DNA of 64,000 nucleotides from Limanda limanda (Eukaryota > Chordata > Actinopteri > Pleuronectiformes > Pleuronectidae). Under the pieces are notes generated by a model that searched no databases, was not told the origin of the DNA, and worked only from the letters and a program-made list of their open reading frames with translations. Shown one piece after another: positions 24,801 to 37,258 of this stretch; the first letter of the stretch is position 1; every line of letters begins with the position of its first letter. The DNA lies in assembly GCF_963576545.1 (NCBI RefSeq), contig NC_083654.1:17878199-17942198 (forward strand), in the 5' to 3' direction. The translations under genes were made by a program, and so were the position numbers.

Positions 24801-26764
24801 TAAAAGCACCTTGTAACATTTTGAAAGATGCTGCACAAATAAATACCTTTATTATTATGTATTTAGCACATGGAGGAGATGTAATATCTGATCAAACTCA
24901 GATTTCTTAACTATTTTTGCTGTTTATCAAGTGTTTAAACCACAAGCTTCACTCAGGAGCAAACATCTTCTCCAGGTTATTACAGAAATAATAAAGTGGC
25001 ATTGATCCTGGTGATTTCCCACAGTGACAGGCGGGAGGTCTGCAATGGAACAAATCTTTAAAATGAACGAAAACTTTTACAACTCACAAGTGTTTGTCAT
25101 TCTCTGCACAAAAGAGAAGAGTTTAAACCTCAACATGTGGAGTAAACATCTGTCTTTTAAATGTGACATTCACCCTCCAGTACTAAGTGACGTGTAGCAG
25201 TGGATCCTTAGTTAGTCGCTGTGTCATCACTTTACTGGTTCTACATCACTTTACTGGTTCTACATCACTTTACTGGTTCTACATCACTTTACTGGTTCTA
25301 CATCACTTTACAGCTTCTTCATCACTTTACAGCTTCTACATCACTTTACAGCTTCTACATCACTTCACTGGTTCTACATCACTTTACAGGTTCTACATCA
25401 CTTCACTGGTTCTACATCACTTTACTGGATCTACATCACTTTACTGGATCTACATCACTTTACTGATTCTACATCACTTCACTGGTTCTACATCTCTTTA
25501 CTGGTTCTACATCCCTTCACTGGTTCTACATCACTTTACTGGTCCTACATCACTTTACTGATTCTACATCACTTCACTGGTTCTACATCACTTTACTGGT
25601 TCTACATCCCTTCACTGGTTCTACATCATTTTACTGGTTCTACATAGGGTTGCAAAGGGGTGGAAAGTTTCCACGGGAATATTAAGCTCGTGAATTTTGA
25701 AAAAAATAAAACTATGCAAATTAAACGCTGAGCAATAAAAACATCATTCAAAACTCTATTTTAAAGATGTATGGAATGCAGCAGAAGCTGCACGATGAAT
25801 TTCAACCCTCCACTGTGCATTTTTCCATCACATGCACAGATAACTCCCAGCATCCTGCACACTACATAACTATTGAGGCCTACTGAGGTGTGCAGGTATT
25901 GCACACCTCAGTAATATATTACTCGGAAAAATATATTAGCATGCTGATTGAGGATTGTTCATCTGTTCATCTAGCCTATTTCCATTAATTTATCCATCAA
26001 TTGTAAAATATTTTTACAGACTATTCCAATTGTTTGGCTAACTATTTATATCTCTGGCATTGCATTAGTGTTTTTTTAACAAACTTTTTTCTCATCTTAT
26101 TCTACAGAACAATGCCACGTGCACTATCATATGTGGAGACATTTCACCCCATCCAATGTAGAAGGAAAGGCTGTGTACATTTGAAAATACTGTGCAAAGA
26201 CCACTTGCCACAACGATGCAGAAGCATATAGTCAAGTGCCCAAAGTTTCCTTAGGGCTCAAATCAGCCTATGACACAACAAAATGTTTATATCTATGTCT
26301 GTATATGACAAGGTAAATACAGTTAGTATAAATTACCCACAACATTTCCAGTTTATTCCCGGTTAATTCCCGTTAATTCCCGTATATTCCCGTTAATTAC
26401 CGTTAATTCCCATGGAAAGTTTCCAACTTTGAATATTCCCGGAATTTTGCAACCCTAGTTCTACATAACTTTACTGGTTCTACATCACTTCACTGGTTCT
26501 ACATCACTTCACTGGTTCTACATCACTTCACTGGTTCTACATCACTTTACTGGTTCTACATCACTTTACTGGTTCTAAGGTCTACTCACACTTCTTCAGG
26601 AACCTCATCCAGTGGCGCACGATCACGCTGTGGTACTTCTTGTTGTCGATGCACCACGTCGACAGCCCCTGGATCGAGTCCATCGTGCTGGTGACACCTT
26701 GGAACTTCCGGGCCAGAGTCGCCTCCAGAGATCCGCCGATCGAGGCTCCTGCTCCCGCTGCCAT
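15819..26764 (-). CDS. rprd2: rprd2, regulation of nuclear pre-mRNA domain-containing protein 2
   Basis: Ten coding exons join in phase: 26764-26590, 21511-21382, 21092-20941, 20451-20399, 20239-20113, 19990-19815, 19463-19118, 18486-18265, 17828-17661 and 17533-15819. They total 3264 nt (1087 aa). Residues ~13-155 are the CID (RPB1 CTD-interacting domain), with [20 protein letters not shown] and [21 protein letters not shown] helical coiled-coil segment follows (~170-300, [14 protein letters not shown]). Then comes a Ser/Pro-rich tail with the conserved blocks [12 protein letters not shown] and [20 protein letters not shown], ending [11 protein letters not shown] as in human RPRD2. RPRD proteins bind phosphorylated RNA polymerase II CTD in the nucleus. 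This fish protein is shorter than human (about 1460 aa), mainly in the low-complexity tail, which here is rich in His, Gln, Glu and Pro (~897-985). The a/b paralogue cannot be decided. Confidence 0.95.
18354..18395 (-). repeat. rprd2: 21-bp in-frame tandem duplication in rprd2 exon 8
   Basis: Two perfect 21-bp copies (plus-strand unit begins ACAGGGGGCGTGACC) encode a doubled PPVAQVT heptad in the Pro-rich linker. Confidence 0.9.
25224..26578. repeat. 19-bp minisatellite split by an insertion
   Basis: The unit is CTACATCACTTTACTGGTT with variants (TTCACTGG, TTACAGCTT, GGATCTA). It fills 25224-25644 (about 22 copies) and resumes at 26458-26578 (about 6 copies). Because 19 is not a multiple of 3, the translation cycles through three frames and gives a false repetitive protein. 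Confidence 0.97.
25645..26457. mobile_element. hAT-like non-autonomous element (813 bp) with perfect 8-bp TSD
   Basis: The termini are inverted repeats: TAGGGTTGCAAA at the left and TTTGCAACCCTA (preceded by TTCCCGGAAT) at the right. Both are flanked by the direct repeat GTTCTACA (25637-25644 and 26458-26465), which is one piece of the surrounding minisatellite. Inner ends share GGAAAGTTTCCA-type sequence, and the right side carries TTCCCGTTAATT subrepeats. An 8-bp target duplication and this TIR point to the hAT superfamily. No transposase is encoded. Confidence 0.85.
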
Positions 26765-27100
26765 GACCGCGGGAGCCCGCTCGCATTTCCCGACACCCAC
26801 CGGAAAGTTAGCACTTAGCCTAGCATGCTAGCTCAACGCAGCGCTGTGGCAGCCGCTCTGTCGCCATTGTTGTGTAACGAAGCCTTCAATGTGTAGTCTG
26901 ATGATTTTTAAATGAAATCCTCGTCTCTATCGCCACCGGGAGTTTATATCATTTCATATTTTAAAGCTGGAGTTTAGCGCCTTGCGACATCCTGCACGTC
27001 TGTTTACTCGCTGCTGGCGGAGCGGTGAAGGACACTTCCGCATACACGTCCTGATTATAGCGCCACCCGGCGTCGCGGAGGGGAAGTGCACCTACGAGCG
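26765..27100 (-). promoter_or_regulatory. rprd2: Probable rprd2 promoter and 5' UTR
   Basis: The 340 bp upstream of the start codon are clearly more GC- and CpG-rich than the flanking intron and intergenic DNA. No TATA box is placed. The exact start is not visible. Confidence 0.5.
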
Positions 27101-29975
27101 CCACCTGCTGCGTGTTACCGACCACGACTTTGTGCGCGTGTTGCATACGGTTGCATAACGTGTGGCGCAACAGTACGAGCTGCAACGTGATACACAACAA
27201 TGATCTAATGGCACACAACGAGAAACACTGCATTTCTACACGTTGCCCAGGAGTGTGTGGTGTCATCAGACACTTTAATTCCTCTTTAGAAGTTCAAATC
27301 AGGCCCTGGTAGACATTTTAGGTTGTATTGCACTGTGCAGTATAAGTTCTATCAATAAAGCGTTGAAAAACAATGCCGCAAGTGAATACATATTAAAAAT
27401 GACATTAATATTTGCTGTGACCAGTCTTTAACTTTTTAACAGCGCGTCTTAATTACACTCACGCGTTATGTTTTCCTGTTGTATTCATTTTATATGGACT
27501 ATTAGTGGTTTATTAATATGAATACATGAATGTGGAATCAATTATAACAATTCTTATTATTTTGATTTGTGGCTTATAATGCATATTTTTATAAAGTGTC
27601 TACCAACAATAGCTGTAAAACAAAATGTACGGAAATAAAAGTAGAATATTTCCTTATGAAATATGGTTGCATATAATAAGCAAACGAGATTGAGCCACTG
27701 TTAATATTTCAGTTCAGTACAGAGATGTATCGGAGTTACTGATTAACAGTGTAAGATAAAAAAAAATTTTTTTTATAATAAAATAATAGTGATCAGAACT
27801 CCATTATTTAGCAATTGGTTATTTTTTTCTTTAACTCATGGATTGCGACAAATTAAAACCTAAATCTTTAAATAAAAGAAAAACTTTAAATTGCAATTGA
27901 AATAAATTCTATGTATTTTAATTAATTTCTTAAAATTAAAGAAAAAAATACACTAAACAGAAGAAGAATTAAGGAAACATAACTGGGGAATAAGATCTTT
28001 ACTTCCAACAATTTTCAGAATTCTCATATTACAAATGTTGTTTGAAACAGACGTGTAACCCAGCACAGCAAAACCTGTACTGTAGGACATGATGACATTT
28101 TACAGACCAAAGCAACACAGAACTATTGTTCTTTACCACATGCTAAACATTAGGATTTTTAACAGCCTAATTCCAGGCCAATGAAAATGACTAATGGTGA
28201 AGCCTGAGGGACACAGCAGTACATTTGGTTTGCAATGACATGAGAGGTCACGTGAGGATTTTACCATCGTTAGTTACATAACACAAGTTGAGTAGAAGTG
28301 TTTATGTAACTCCAGGCAAGTTCATGGTTACCGTTAAGGCTGACTGGTGACAAACTCAGAGATGAAATGCCATTCAACATGAATGATATCAGTTTTTCAA
28401 ATATGGTGGAACAACACCCAAATACTATCAAAAATACCTGATGTTCTCAGGAATGAAGTTTTCTTTACCTCAATGACATAATTCCTTATTAAATAAAACA
28501 AAATGATCAATCATAAAGCACTTTGAGTGATAAAACTAATTCCACAAGAACAATTCAGTGACACAATTCCATTTATAATGGGACACAGAACCTGTTCTCA
28601 ACCCGCGTAGTAACAGTAAAATTGGGGCATTTAACGTGTACAATGGGCAACATTTTTACTTTTATCACACCTTTCAAATTCCATCCAAAGTGCCAAAATT
28701 TAATTAAATAAACACAAAATATGAAAAGTTTGCTGATAAAACTCCTCATTCAAGCACACAAAAATAACTCATCTGGTGTAACACACGTCTGGTTATTGTG
28801 TAACCAATCTGCCAATAGGAACTCTTCTGATGTGCAACACTTCCTGATTGGGTCACAAAGTCAAATTGCATCAGTTCTAATTCACACAGGATCAAATAAA
28901 TTAGTTCTCTTGAATCTTCTATGAAAAAGTCACTCAAAGCTCACGTGTTTATCAAATACTACATTTTCTACATCATCCTCACAAAACTCAGGTTGTGGTT
29001 TTTTCCTGTGCAAGATTTTTTGCACTTTGCAGTTCTTATTTACACGGAAGCAAAGATTATCGCATCTGTTAAATATATAAATAGGTAGCGACTGTGTAGT
29101 GGTTTGTTTGATATGATAACATTCTGAACTATCATATCAAACTACTTTTGTTTGGCAGTTACATTCTATTTACGCTACAATCAAGAGGAAAGAAAAAAAC
29201 CTGTAACTTTCTCAAATGGCATTTTGTTTTATGTGTATGTAAAAGGGCTGCATGTATTTTAGACTATTTATTAAGCTATAAATTATTTTCTCTCATCGTT
29301 TTATTGTTTGGTCCGTTATATATTCCAAAATATAGACAAATGCCCATAAAAAAGTGCCATAAGTTCAATTTAGAACCAATAGATAATCAGTTTACCAACA
29401 TATGTGCAATAAAATCAGATGTATGAGAAAAAGCTCATTTAATTTTTTTTTTTTTAATATATTTTATAGACGACTGTCTTTAACTGTCACAGCTTTAAAC
29501 TGCACCAGCAATGATCCTCTTTGTTCACTGTCCTTAAAGTGATATGTGCTATTTCTGTTTTTCCACCAGTGGCATGAAATCCTATCCTGTTACTGTTTGG
29601 GCTGAGCTCCATGATATGAATAAAATATAAAACCGAGCACAGATTGCTTTAACTCATTACACTTGTGAAGTATTCCCTATATCTTTTGACTTCAATGTAT
29701 ATAAAAGCGATTCTCTTAAAGACAAATAATACACATTTCCTAATAATAAAGTTCAACAACTCTGGGGTCATCAAAATCCACACTGGATAGTTGGAGGTTG
29801 GAGAGTGTCCATCTGCATTTCCCCCCCTTCCTCCCGGGGTATTAAGTGACCGGCAGCCAGTAATGCCTTTGCATTACACTAAGTCAATGCTTATGTAATC
29901 GAGTCCGCCCTGTAGCGTCACTCTGGCCGGCACGTTGTGGCACCTCCATGTGGTAGCAAGGTCAGCTGAGTCCAG
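27100..29975. other. Intergenic DNA between rprd2 and ciart, including the ciart 3' UTR
   Basis: AT-rich, no recognised gene on either strand. The end next to 29975 must hold the ciart 3' UTR, but I could not single out its polyadenylation signal among several TTTATT strings. Confidence 0.6.
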
Positions 29976-31341
29976 CTAATGTGAGTCATTTGTGGTAATG
30001 GTGTCACTGGAGGACACCGAGTTGTCTTGTGTCGCCGGGCTGCCACAGTGTGAAGGTGGAGAAGTCTCGGACTGGTTCCGATTATCATTCTCTCTCGTGC
30101 TGCACGAGTACGACGGCCTGCTCAAAGTGCCGCTGCTGTCTGTGGACTCGTGTCCGGCTCTGCAGCTGCAGCCGGCTGCTCCAACTGTTTCCTCCTCGGG
30201 AGATTTCAGGTTCTTAGGTGGTTCGGGGAGACGTGTGGTGACGGTGTTGAGTGTAGTCGAGGTCTGGAAGCTCCACTGTTCTTTGTGCTTGTGATGGTGC
30301 TTGTGTTTGGTTGGGATTCCAGGATCGGACCAGCTCATTTTTCTCTTCTGGAAAAGAAAAGTAGAAGAATAAGCAACTACAGCAAACCATTATAGTAATT
30401 ATATTTTTGCATGATCAGATACACAATAAGCTTTTTACTCAATACTAGGATCATAGTATGAATCTCACCTTGACTGGCATGTGGAGCTGGTTTTGGCGCC
30501 AGTGTGGTGGATACCGGGGCGTGATGGTCGGGTTCGGTGTAACTATTGTTTGAAACGCCAACTGAGGGAACCAGATTTTTAACATCATCTCTATCTGTAG
30601 CAGATTCTGGAGGTATTTCTCTCTGCAGGAAAAAAAGGGAAAACGCATTAATGACAATACTGGGCATTGATTACAAGACCAGTGGCCCTACTTTCGTAAT
30701 GTTAGGCTGCTGTGTCATGGTCCTCTTACCCCATATCAGGCTTCTGCAGAATCCCAAGAATCCTCTGCAATCTGTCGATGGCAACACTCTGCTGGAAAGT
30801 GGTTAACCCTTTGTCAAATCGTCCTGTCTTCAGTCCGTGCAGGAGTCCGAGCAAAGGCCGGGTGAACCTGTGCAAATCTGCGCACTGGGAAAATAAAGAG
30901 AAAGTCCAGGTTAACTCCTGCAACTGTTCTGCTGTTTGGATGAAACAAACACTGAGAGATAGACGTAGGAATTAGGTTGAGGCCGCTCACCTTCTGAGCG
31001 AAGGCCAGATCCCCTGGTGTCGCCGAGGATGAGCCTAATGTGGCGGCTCCAGGAGAGGAGGCGGAGCTTGGATGTATACTTCCATCGGCGCAGCGTTTGG
31101 ACTCTTCTCTCCTGGACCTCGCGTACCGCTGATCCGGATACGGTCGGAAATCGAGGTAACCTCCAGAGAACGTGAGTCCGTCCCCGGCCGAGGGGGACTT
31201 CCCTTTGCCACTGTCTCCCTCTCCCTCCGAGAAGACGTCTGCCTCATCCTCAGTCTGCTCACTCTCACTCAGGACAAAGGTCAAGGTGGAGGGCAGCGCG
31301 TTGTAAGACGGCCATTTGGAAGAGCTGCCCAGGGAATTCAT
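29976..31341 (-). CDS. ciart: ciart, circadian-associated repressor of transcription (CHRONO)
   Basis: Four coding exons: 31341-30991, 30884-30730, 30622-30469 and 30347-29976. They total 1032 nt (343 aa), with phases closing exactly. The conserved core spans residues ~112-195: GDLAFAQK, then LLGLLHGLKTGRFDKGL, FQQSVAIDRLQRILGILQKP, GEKYLQNLLQIEMMLKIWFP. It aligns closely with human CIART (C1orf51), which I recall in this order. The N-terminus is acidic and Ser-rich, and the C-terminus has a basic His/Lys patch (HKHHHKHK). CIART is a clock-output nuclear repressor that acts on BMAL1-CLOCK target E-boxes. An AG acceptor lies immediately before the ATG, so the 5' UTR is spliced from an upstream exon. 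It sits next to mrps21 and rprd2, as in human 1q21.2. Confidence 0.94.
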
Positions 31342-31859
31342 CTGTGGACACAGGAGAGGAAAAAGGGTTGAGTGGAAATAACCGTAAATAAATATATTAA
31401 ACAGGAATAAATCATCTAACTGGGCATTATCAGTGAACTACTAGAAATAAGTTGCTGTCATTGGTTGAAATTTAGCATATATTTCCGCATTCCTGCTTTT
31501 GGGAATGACTCATTACCTTCTAGAAGATTCTCAGGTAAAAAATCATTGATCATGTTGCAATAAAACAAGCTTGAGACATTGAGTCCGTGCACCTACTTGT
31601 GCAATGTTTGTTTGAAGCTATTACTCCAATAAGGCGTATCTGTTCCTGTACCACAATAATTACATAACAACGACACGTCTACCCCCTTATTGCACAAGGA
31701 TAAAGGATTGTAAACACATCTGAAGTTATTTATAATCACAATCTTGATGTGCTATAAGCGGGAAGTCAAAGACGAGCCCCTTCAACTAATGGGTGAGCGA
31801 GTAGAAATTAATAAATATCGGGACAGAAGAGTGAGAAAAGCTTCCTTGTGTCTCGTTAA

Positions 31860-31888
31860 TGATTCTGCAGGAGGGAGAGAGAGAGAGG

Positions 31889-31933
<45 letters not shown>

Positions 31934-32133
31934 AGGGAAAGAGGGAGAGAGAGAGGGCACGTTTTGAATCCCACTGCCTCCTTGTGTTGTTGTGATGTTG
32001 GAGAGCTGAAGGTGCACAATGTTCAGCTGCATTCACAAAGTATCTCCTATCACCTATCATGTGGCAGGCGTGCGTGTGTGTGGGTGTGTTTGTGTGTGTG
32101 TGTGTGTTTGTGGGTGTGTGGGTTTGTGAGAGG

Positions 32134-32165
<32 letters not shown>

Positions 32166-32388
32166 CACAGAGAGAGAGAGAGAAAGGGGGTGTGTGACAG
32201 GGCGTGAGAGAGTGAGGGCGTGAGAGACCGTTTGTGTGAGTCTGAGAGAGTGAGACACAGTGTGTTTGTGTTTGTGAGACTGTCTTTGTTAGTGTGTGTG
32301 TGTGTGAGTGTGCGTTAGAGAAGGAGTGAGAGAGTGAGTGTGTTTGTGAGAGATAGAGAGAGGTTAAGAGTGAGATTGTATTTGTTGA

Positions 32389-32421
<33 letters not shown>

Positions 32422-32450
32422 TGTGTGTGTGTGTCACCTAAGGACAGTGT
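31860..32450. repeat. Compound (GA)n/(GT)n repeat region in ciart intron 1
   Basis: GA arrays at about 31866-31956 and 32138-32183, and GT arrays at about 32075-32130 and 32385-32436. They are interspersed with degenerate TGAGAGAGTGAG units. Confidence 0.95.
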
Positions 32451-32657
32451 TGTCTCAATAATAAACACACACATGTGACCGGTGCACATGAACAGCACAT
32501 CTCCCGCAGGAGGACACACGTCTCAACGCAAAACAACACACGTGTGAACACAACACAGAAACACAAAGACGATGTCCCACTCTGACCCAAAGTTCGAATC
32601 CCAAGTTAGCGGAGAGATTAAAAAATAAAATATAAAAATATAAAAGAAGCTTCTTAC

Positions 32658-32770
32658 CTTCAACCTGGAGCAGAAGCGGCTTCTACAAACTGCGGATATC
32701 AGCGGGAAACTGTGGATAAAACCCCCGGAGCAGGTGAGTCAGATCCCGGGTACTCGTTCACGGAGCGGTC
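32658..32770 (-). other. ciart: Candidate non-coding first exon of ciart
   Basis: A strong donor, GTTGAAG followed by GTAAGAAG, places an exon end at 32658. It lies at the edge of the CpG-rich block and upstream of the acceptor that abuts the ATG. The 5' end is not defined. Confidence 0.5.
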
Positions 32771-33110
32771 GGTGGACTGGTGCGGACTCGGCGGTGCTCG
32801 GTGGCTCCTCTGCTGCCGGTAGTTCGATCCCCTTCCTTGTGCTCCTGGTGGGCGGCTCGCTTTCCCCCTCCGTCACATGTGCGAGGAGCAACCCGCGGCG
32901 CGCAGCAGACCTGACACGTGCCCGGCGGGAGGGGAACACCGCGCTGGTTGGCTGCGGCGCGGGTTCGATCCCCGGAGGCTCGGCCAATCGGAGGCGTCCT
33001 CGGCGCTGATTGGCTGGCGGAGCGCTGGTCCCGCCCCCTTTTGGAGCCGCCACACGTGCAGGTGGTGTGGCTGGGGAACGAGGAGACGAGCACGCGGCCG
33101 CTCAGAACCA
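32680..33110 (-). promoter_or_regulatory. ciart: CpG-rich ciart promoter with CACGTG and CCAAT boxes
   Basis: GC- and CpG-rich sequence holding perfect CACGTG boxes at 32915-32920 and 33053-33058. Two CCAAT-type motifs lie between them (GGCCAATCGG near 32982 and GATTGGCTGG near 33008). A third CACGTG is in the first intron at 32539-32544. This fits control of a clock gene by E-box-binding bHLH factors. Confidence 0.6.
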
Positions 33111-33259
33111 AATACGCAAATGGATCTATTTCTATTTTAATAACACTACTGTACTTTACTTAATCATCGCTGAGAATCACACGTTGCTGGAACATTCGCT
33201 GCGTGTTGTTCGAATCTCCTTTTGTTATTGTTGCTTGTTCCTTTCTCTAAAAACACTCC

Positions 33260-34745
<1,486 letters not shown>

Positions 34746-34749
34746 GCAG

Positions 34750-36924
34750 AATGAGGAAGACAAGAGAATGAACACATATGAAAAGGTGCAGCTCTCACTA
34801 CAGCGCCATCTTGCATTAAACGATGACGACCACGTGGAGTCGACCTGAGGCTACCGATGCTCTCTGTGCAGTTGTGAAAGACAAGAACTTGATTTAACTA
34901 GTCCCAGAACCTCATGACAGGTATAAACAAAAAAAACAAAAATTATTAAGATTTCTGAATAGACATATAGATAATATGCCTGTAAACACATGTAAATTAA
35001 ATAGAATACACACGTAATAGCGGTTTCTGCAACCACCTACCAAGTCATATCCACTCAGTATATTATTATGACATGCAGGACAATTTGTCCTGATGATTTG
35101 TAGATAAACATCATGTCATAAATCGAAGGTGTGTCTGTCAATGCATGACACAGGGCCCGGTGTCTTGGGTGCGGAGGAATCTATTTCAGTCTGTGCCAAT
35201 TATACACTACGAACAAAAGCAGCGAGTTACCATTGTCGTTGCAGTTATTACAAAAATGATTTTAATTACAGTTGAAGGAGCTCTAAAAGATAGTTGAGTC
35301 TCCAGGCTCGATGGTTTAACCTGTATCAGTCTCACCGGGCCCTTTGGCATCTCAGGATGAAAAGCTTAATGCGCCATTCTGGAGTTTACACAAGGACATT
35401 TAGTTCCTGATTACTTTGTACTGCAATACAGACACTAAGCAAACAGCTTCAGCCAATAACATCAGCTGATTGAGAAACCGTGTAAACAATAGAGTCCAAC
35501 CGAAACCCTCTCTCGGCAGAACAGTGAGACGGCTGCGATATGAAGCCGACACGTGCATTGATAGATGGAGATAAACACGCTGTGGGAACCATCCAAATAT
35601 TTCGCAATTTCAAGATTAACAACAGCTACGCAGCAGCAATGGTGTCGTGACCGAGCTTGTGGAGCAACATGTGACAGAATGGAAGGATATCTGAGCGGGG
35701 ACATGTTTGCAATTTGGCTCATCCTGTTGTTGATGTCTGTCGTGAGGAGGAAGGTGGCAGTGTGTGTGTGAATGCTGGGAAAGGGCCAGTTAAAATATTT
35801 GCACATTTCACAATGTGCACACAACACAACTGCACAACCTGTTACACAAACTGCAACTAAATCCCACTGAACCAGTAAAATGTGCGTCATTATCTCGTAA
35901 AGAATCTACTGAAAGTGATAAAAGGTGAATAAAAACCACATCAGGACATTCAAACCCAGATAAAACAGATGGGGGTTCAATTTACCTTTTAATAGGTCTG
36001 GAATATCTTTATTTATTATTATTTATATCACTTATCTAAACAAGGTTGCAAGTGCGTCACAAAATCCATGGCAAACAGTTAAGTTACATTTTAATTTGAA
36101 GGGGAACACTTTAGCCTCTATTGTATGAATTAATAGCAACAGACAATTTTAACCGTCTTATTTATTACTCATATCTGTCAAACATAATAAGCTGTTCAGT
36201 GTTTGAAAGGTTATCACGCACATCTCATTACTTCATTCTAGTGTGTGGAAAAATTACCCCTAAAAAAATGCATCAATGTTACACAGCAGTTTTCCTTGCA
36301 TTTTTTATTCTACCAGAGGCTTAAGAGAAACTTGATCAAATAAAAGCAGGATCTACTTTGTCACCAGCAGAAATCTAGTGTTTTTTTGTGAGTGAACCTT
36401 TGAAGGTGTCGGAGACAGGAGCAAATATTTTAAGTACTAAGTACACGGTGAGTAATCCCTGTCCTGCTCCCTCATTCCTTACAACACACCCCAGTGCCTG
36501 CAGCCACAGCGCCTGGATCAACATGACCTACTAACTTTTAGACAAGTGGGCCGCCTGCACATGTTTAGCTTTCCTTTTGTGAACAAGTGCACACGTCACC
36601 AACCCATGCACGGGAGGCTCGGCTCTGACAGATGTGCGTGGCCGGTTTGTGTGTCACATGTGTGGTGGGGAGGGATTTGTGTGAGGTGGCACAAACCAGC
36701 AGAGGGCATTAGCGCCCCACTGTGTGGCAGCAACACTGAATTAATTTTCAGAGAGCTGCTGCTGGGTGGAGAACCAGATTCACACGAAGAGAGATCTCCA
36801 GCGGCGTTTAAATTTTCTCCAAAAAATCCTGTCACGTCAGACGCTTCATACTGTACCTTGTATACATCTGGGTTTAGAGAATAAACCAGTTGTTTAAACA
36901 GAAGTTTCACCAATTTAAATGTTT
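34750..36924. other. Intergenic DNA between ciart and mrps21
   Basis: No recognisable product. A 142-codon minus-strand open frame at 35462-35890 has no family features and no splice context, and is not called. Confidence 0.55.
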
Positions 36925-36930
36925 TTTATT
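36925..36930 (-). terminator. mrps21: mrps21 polyadenylation signal
   Basis: A minus-strand AATAAA about 330 bp downstream of the stop codon. It is the first canonical signal reached. Confidence 0.6.
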
Positions 36931-37258
36931 AGCATTTTTATCAGCAAGATTATGAAGGAAGGTTCCAAACACAAATTTAGTGTTTGATAACCTGCTCATT
37001 ACAACCAAAAACGAGTACAAAGATTTTTTTCTCTCCTAACATAAGAAATGCTGTTAACATTTATACTGGAAAACAACTCAGTTTTAACACATTTAAAACA
37101 AGTCTGTTTCACTGTGTGCGACACCACAAAAGCCATTATTTTCTCTTTTTATAAAGTTCATATAGACGTGTCGTTGGAATTGCGTCTGTAACGATTGCTT
37201 CCTCCACTTTGCTGGCTGGTCCATTGATAAAGTCCGGTTCCATCACACTCCCATTCCT

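Larger units (their letters stand above)
21512..26589 (-). other. rprd2: rprd2 intron 1 (about 5 kb)
   Basis: This is the largest rprd2 intron. It separates the start of the CID from the rest of the domain. It contains AT-rich unique DNA plus the 19-bp minisatellite and the hAT-like insertion near its 5' end. No other exon is seen. Confidence 0.85.

Noticed and set aside
25187..25561. Repetitive 124-codon frame with 19-residue periodicity ([10 protein letters not shown])
   Set aside because: It is the translation of the 19-bp minisatellite within the rprd2 intron. The period not divisible by 3 explains the pattern.
35462..35890. 142-codon Cys-rich minus-strand frame
   Set aside because: No recognisable domain, no flanking splice sites in phase, and composition like the surrounding intergenic DNA.
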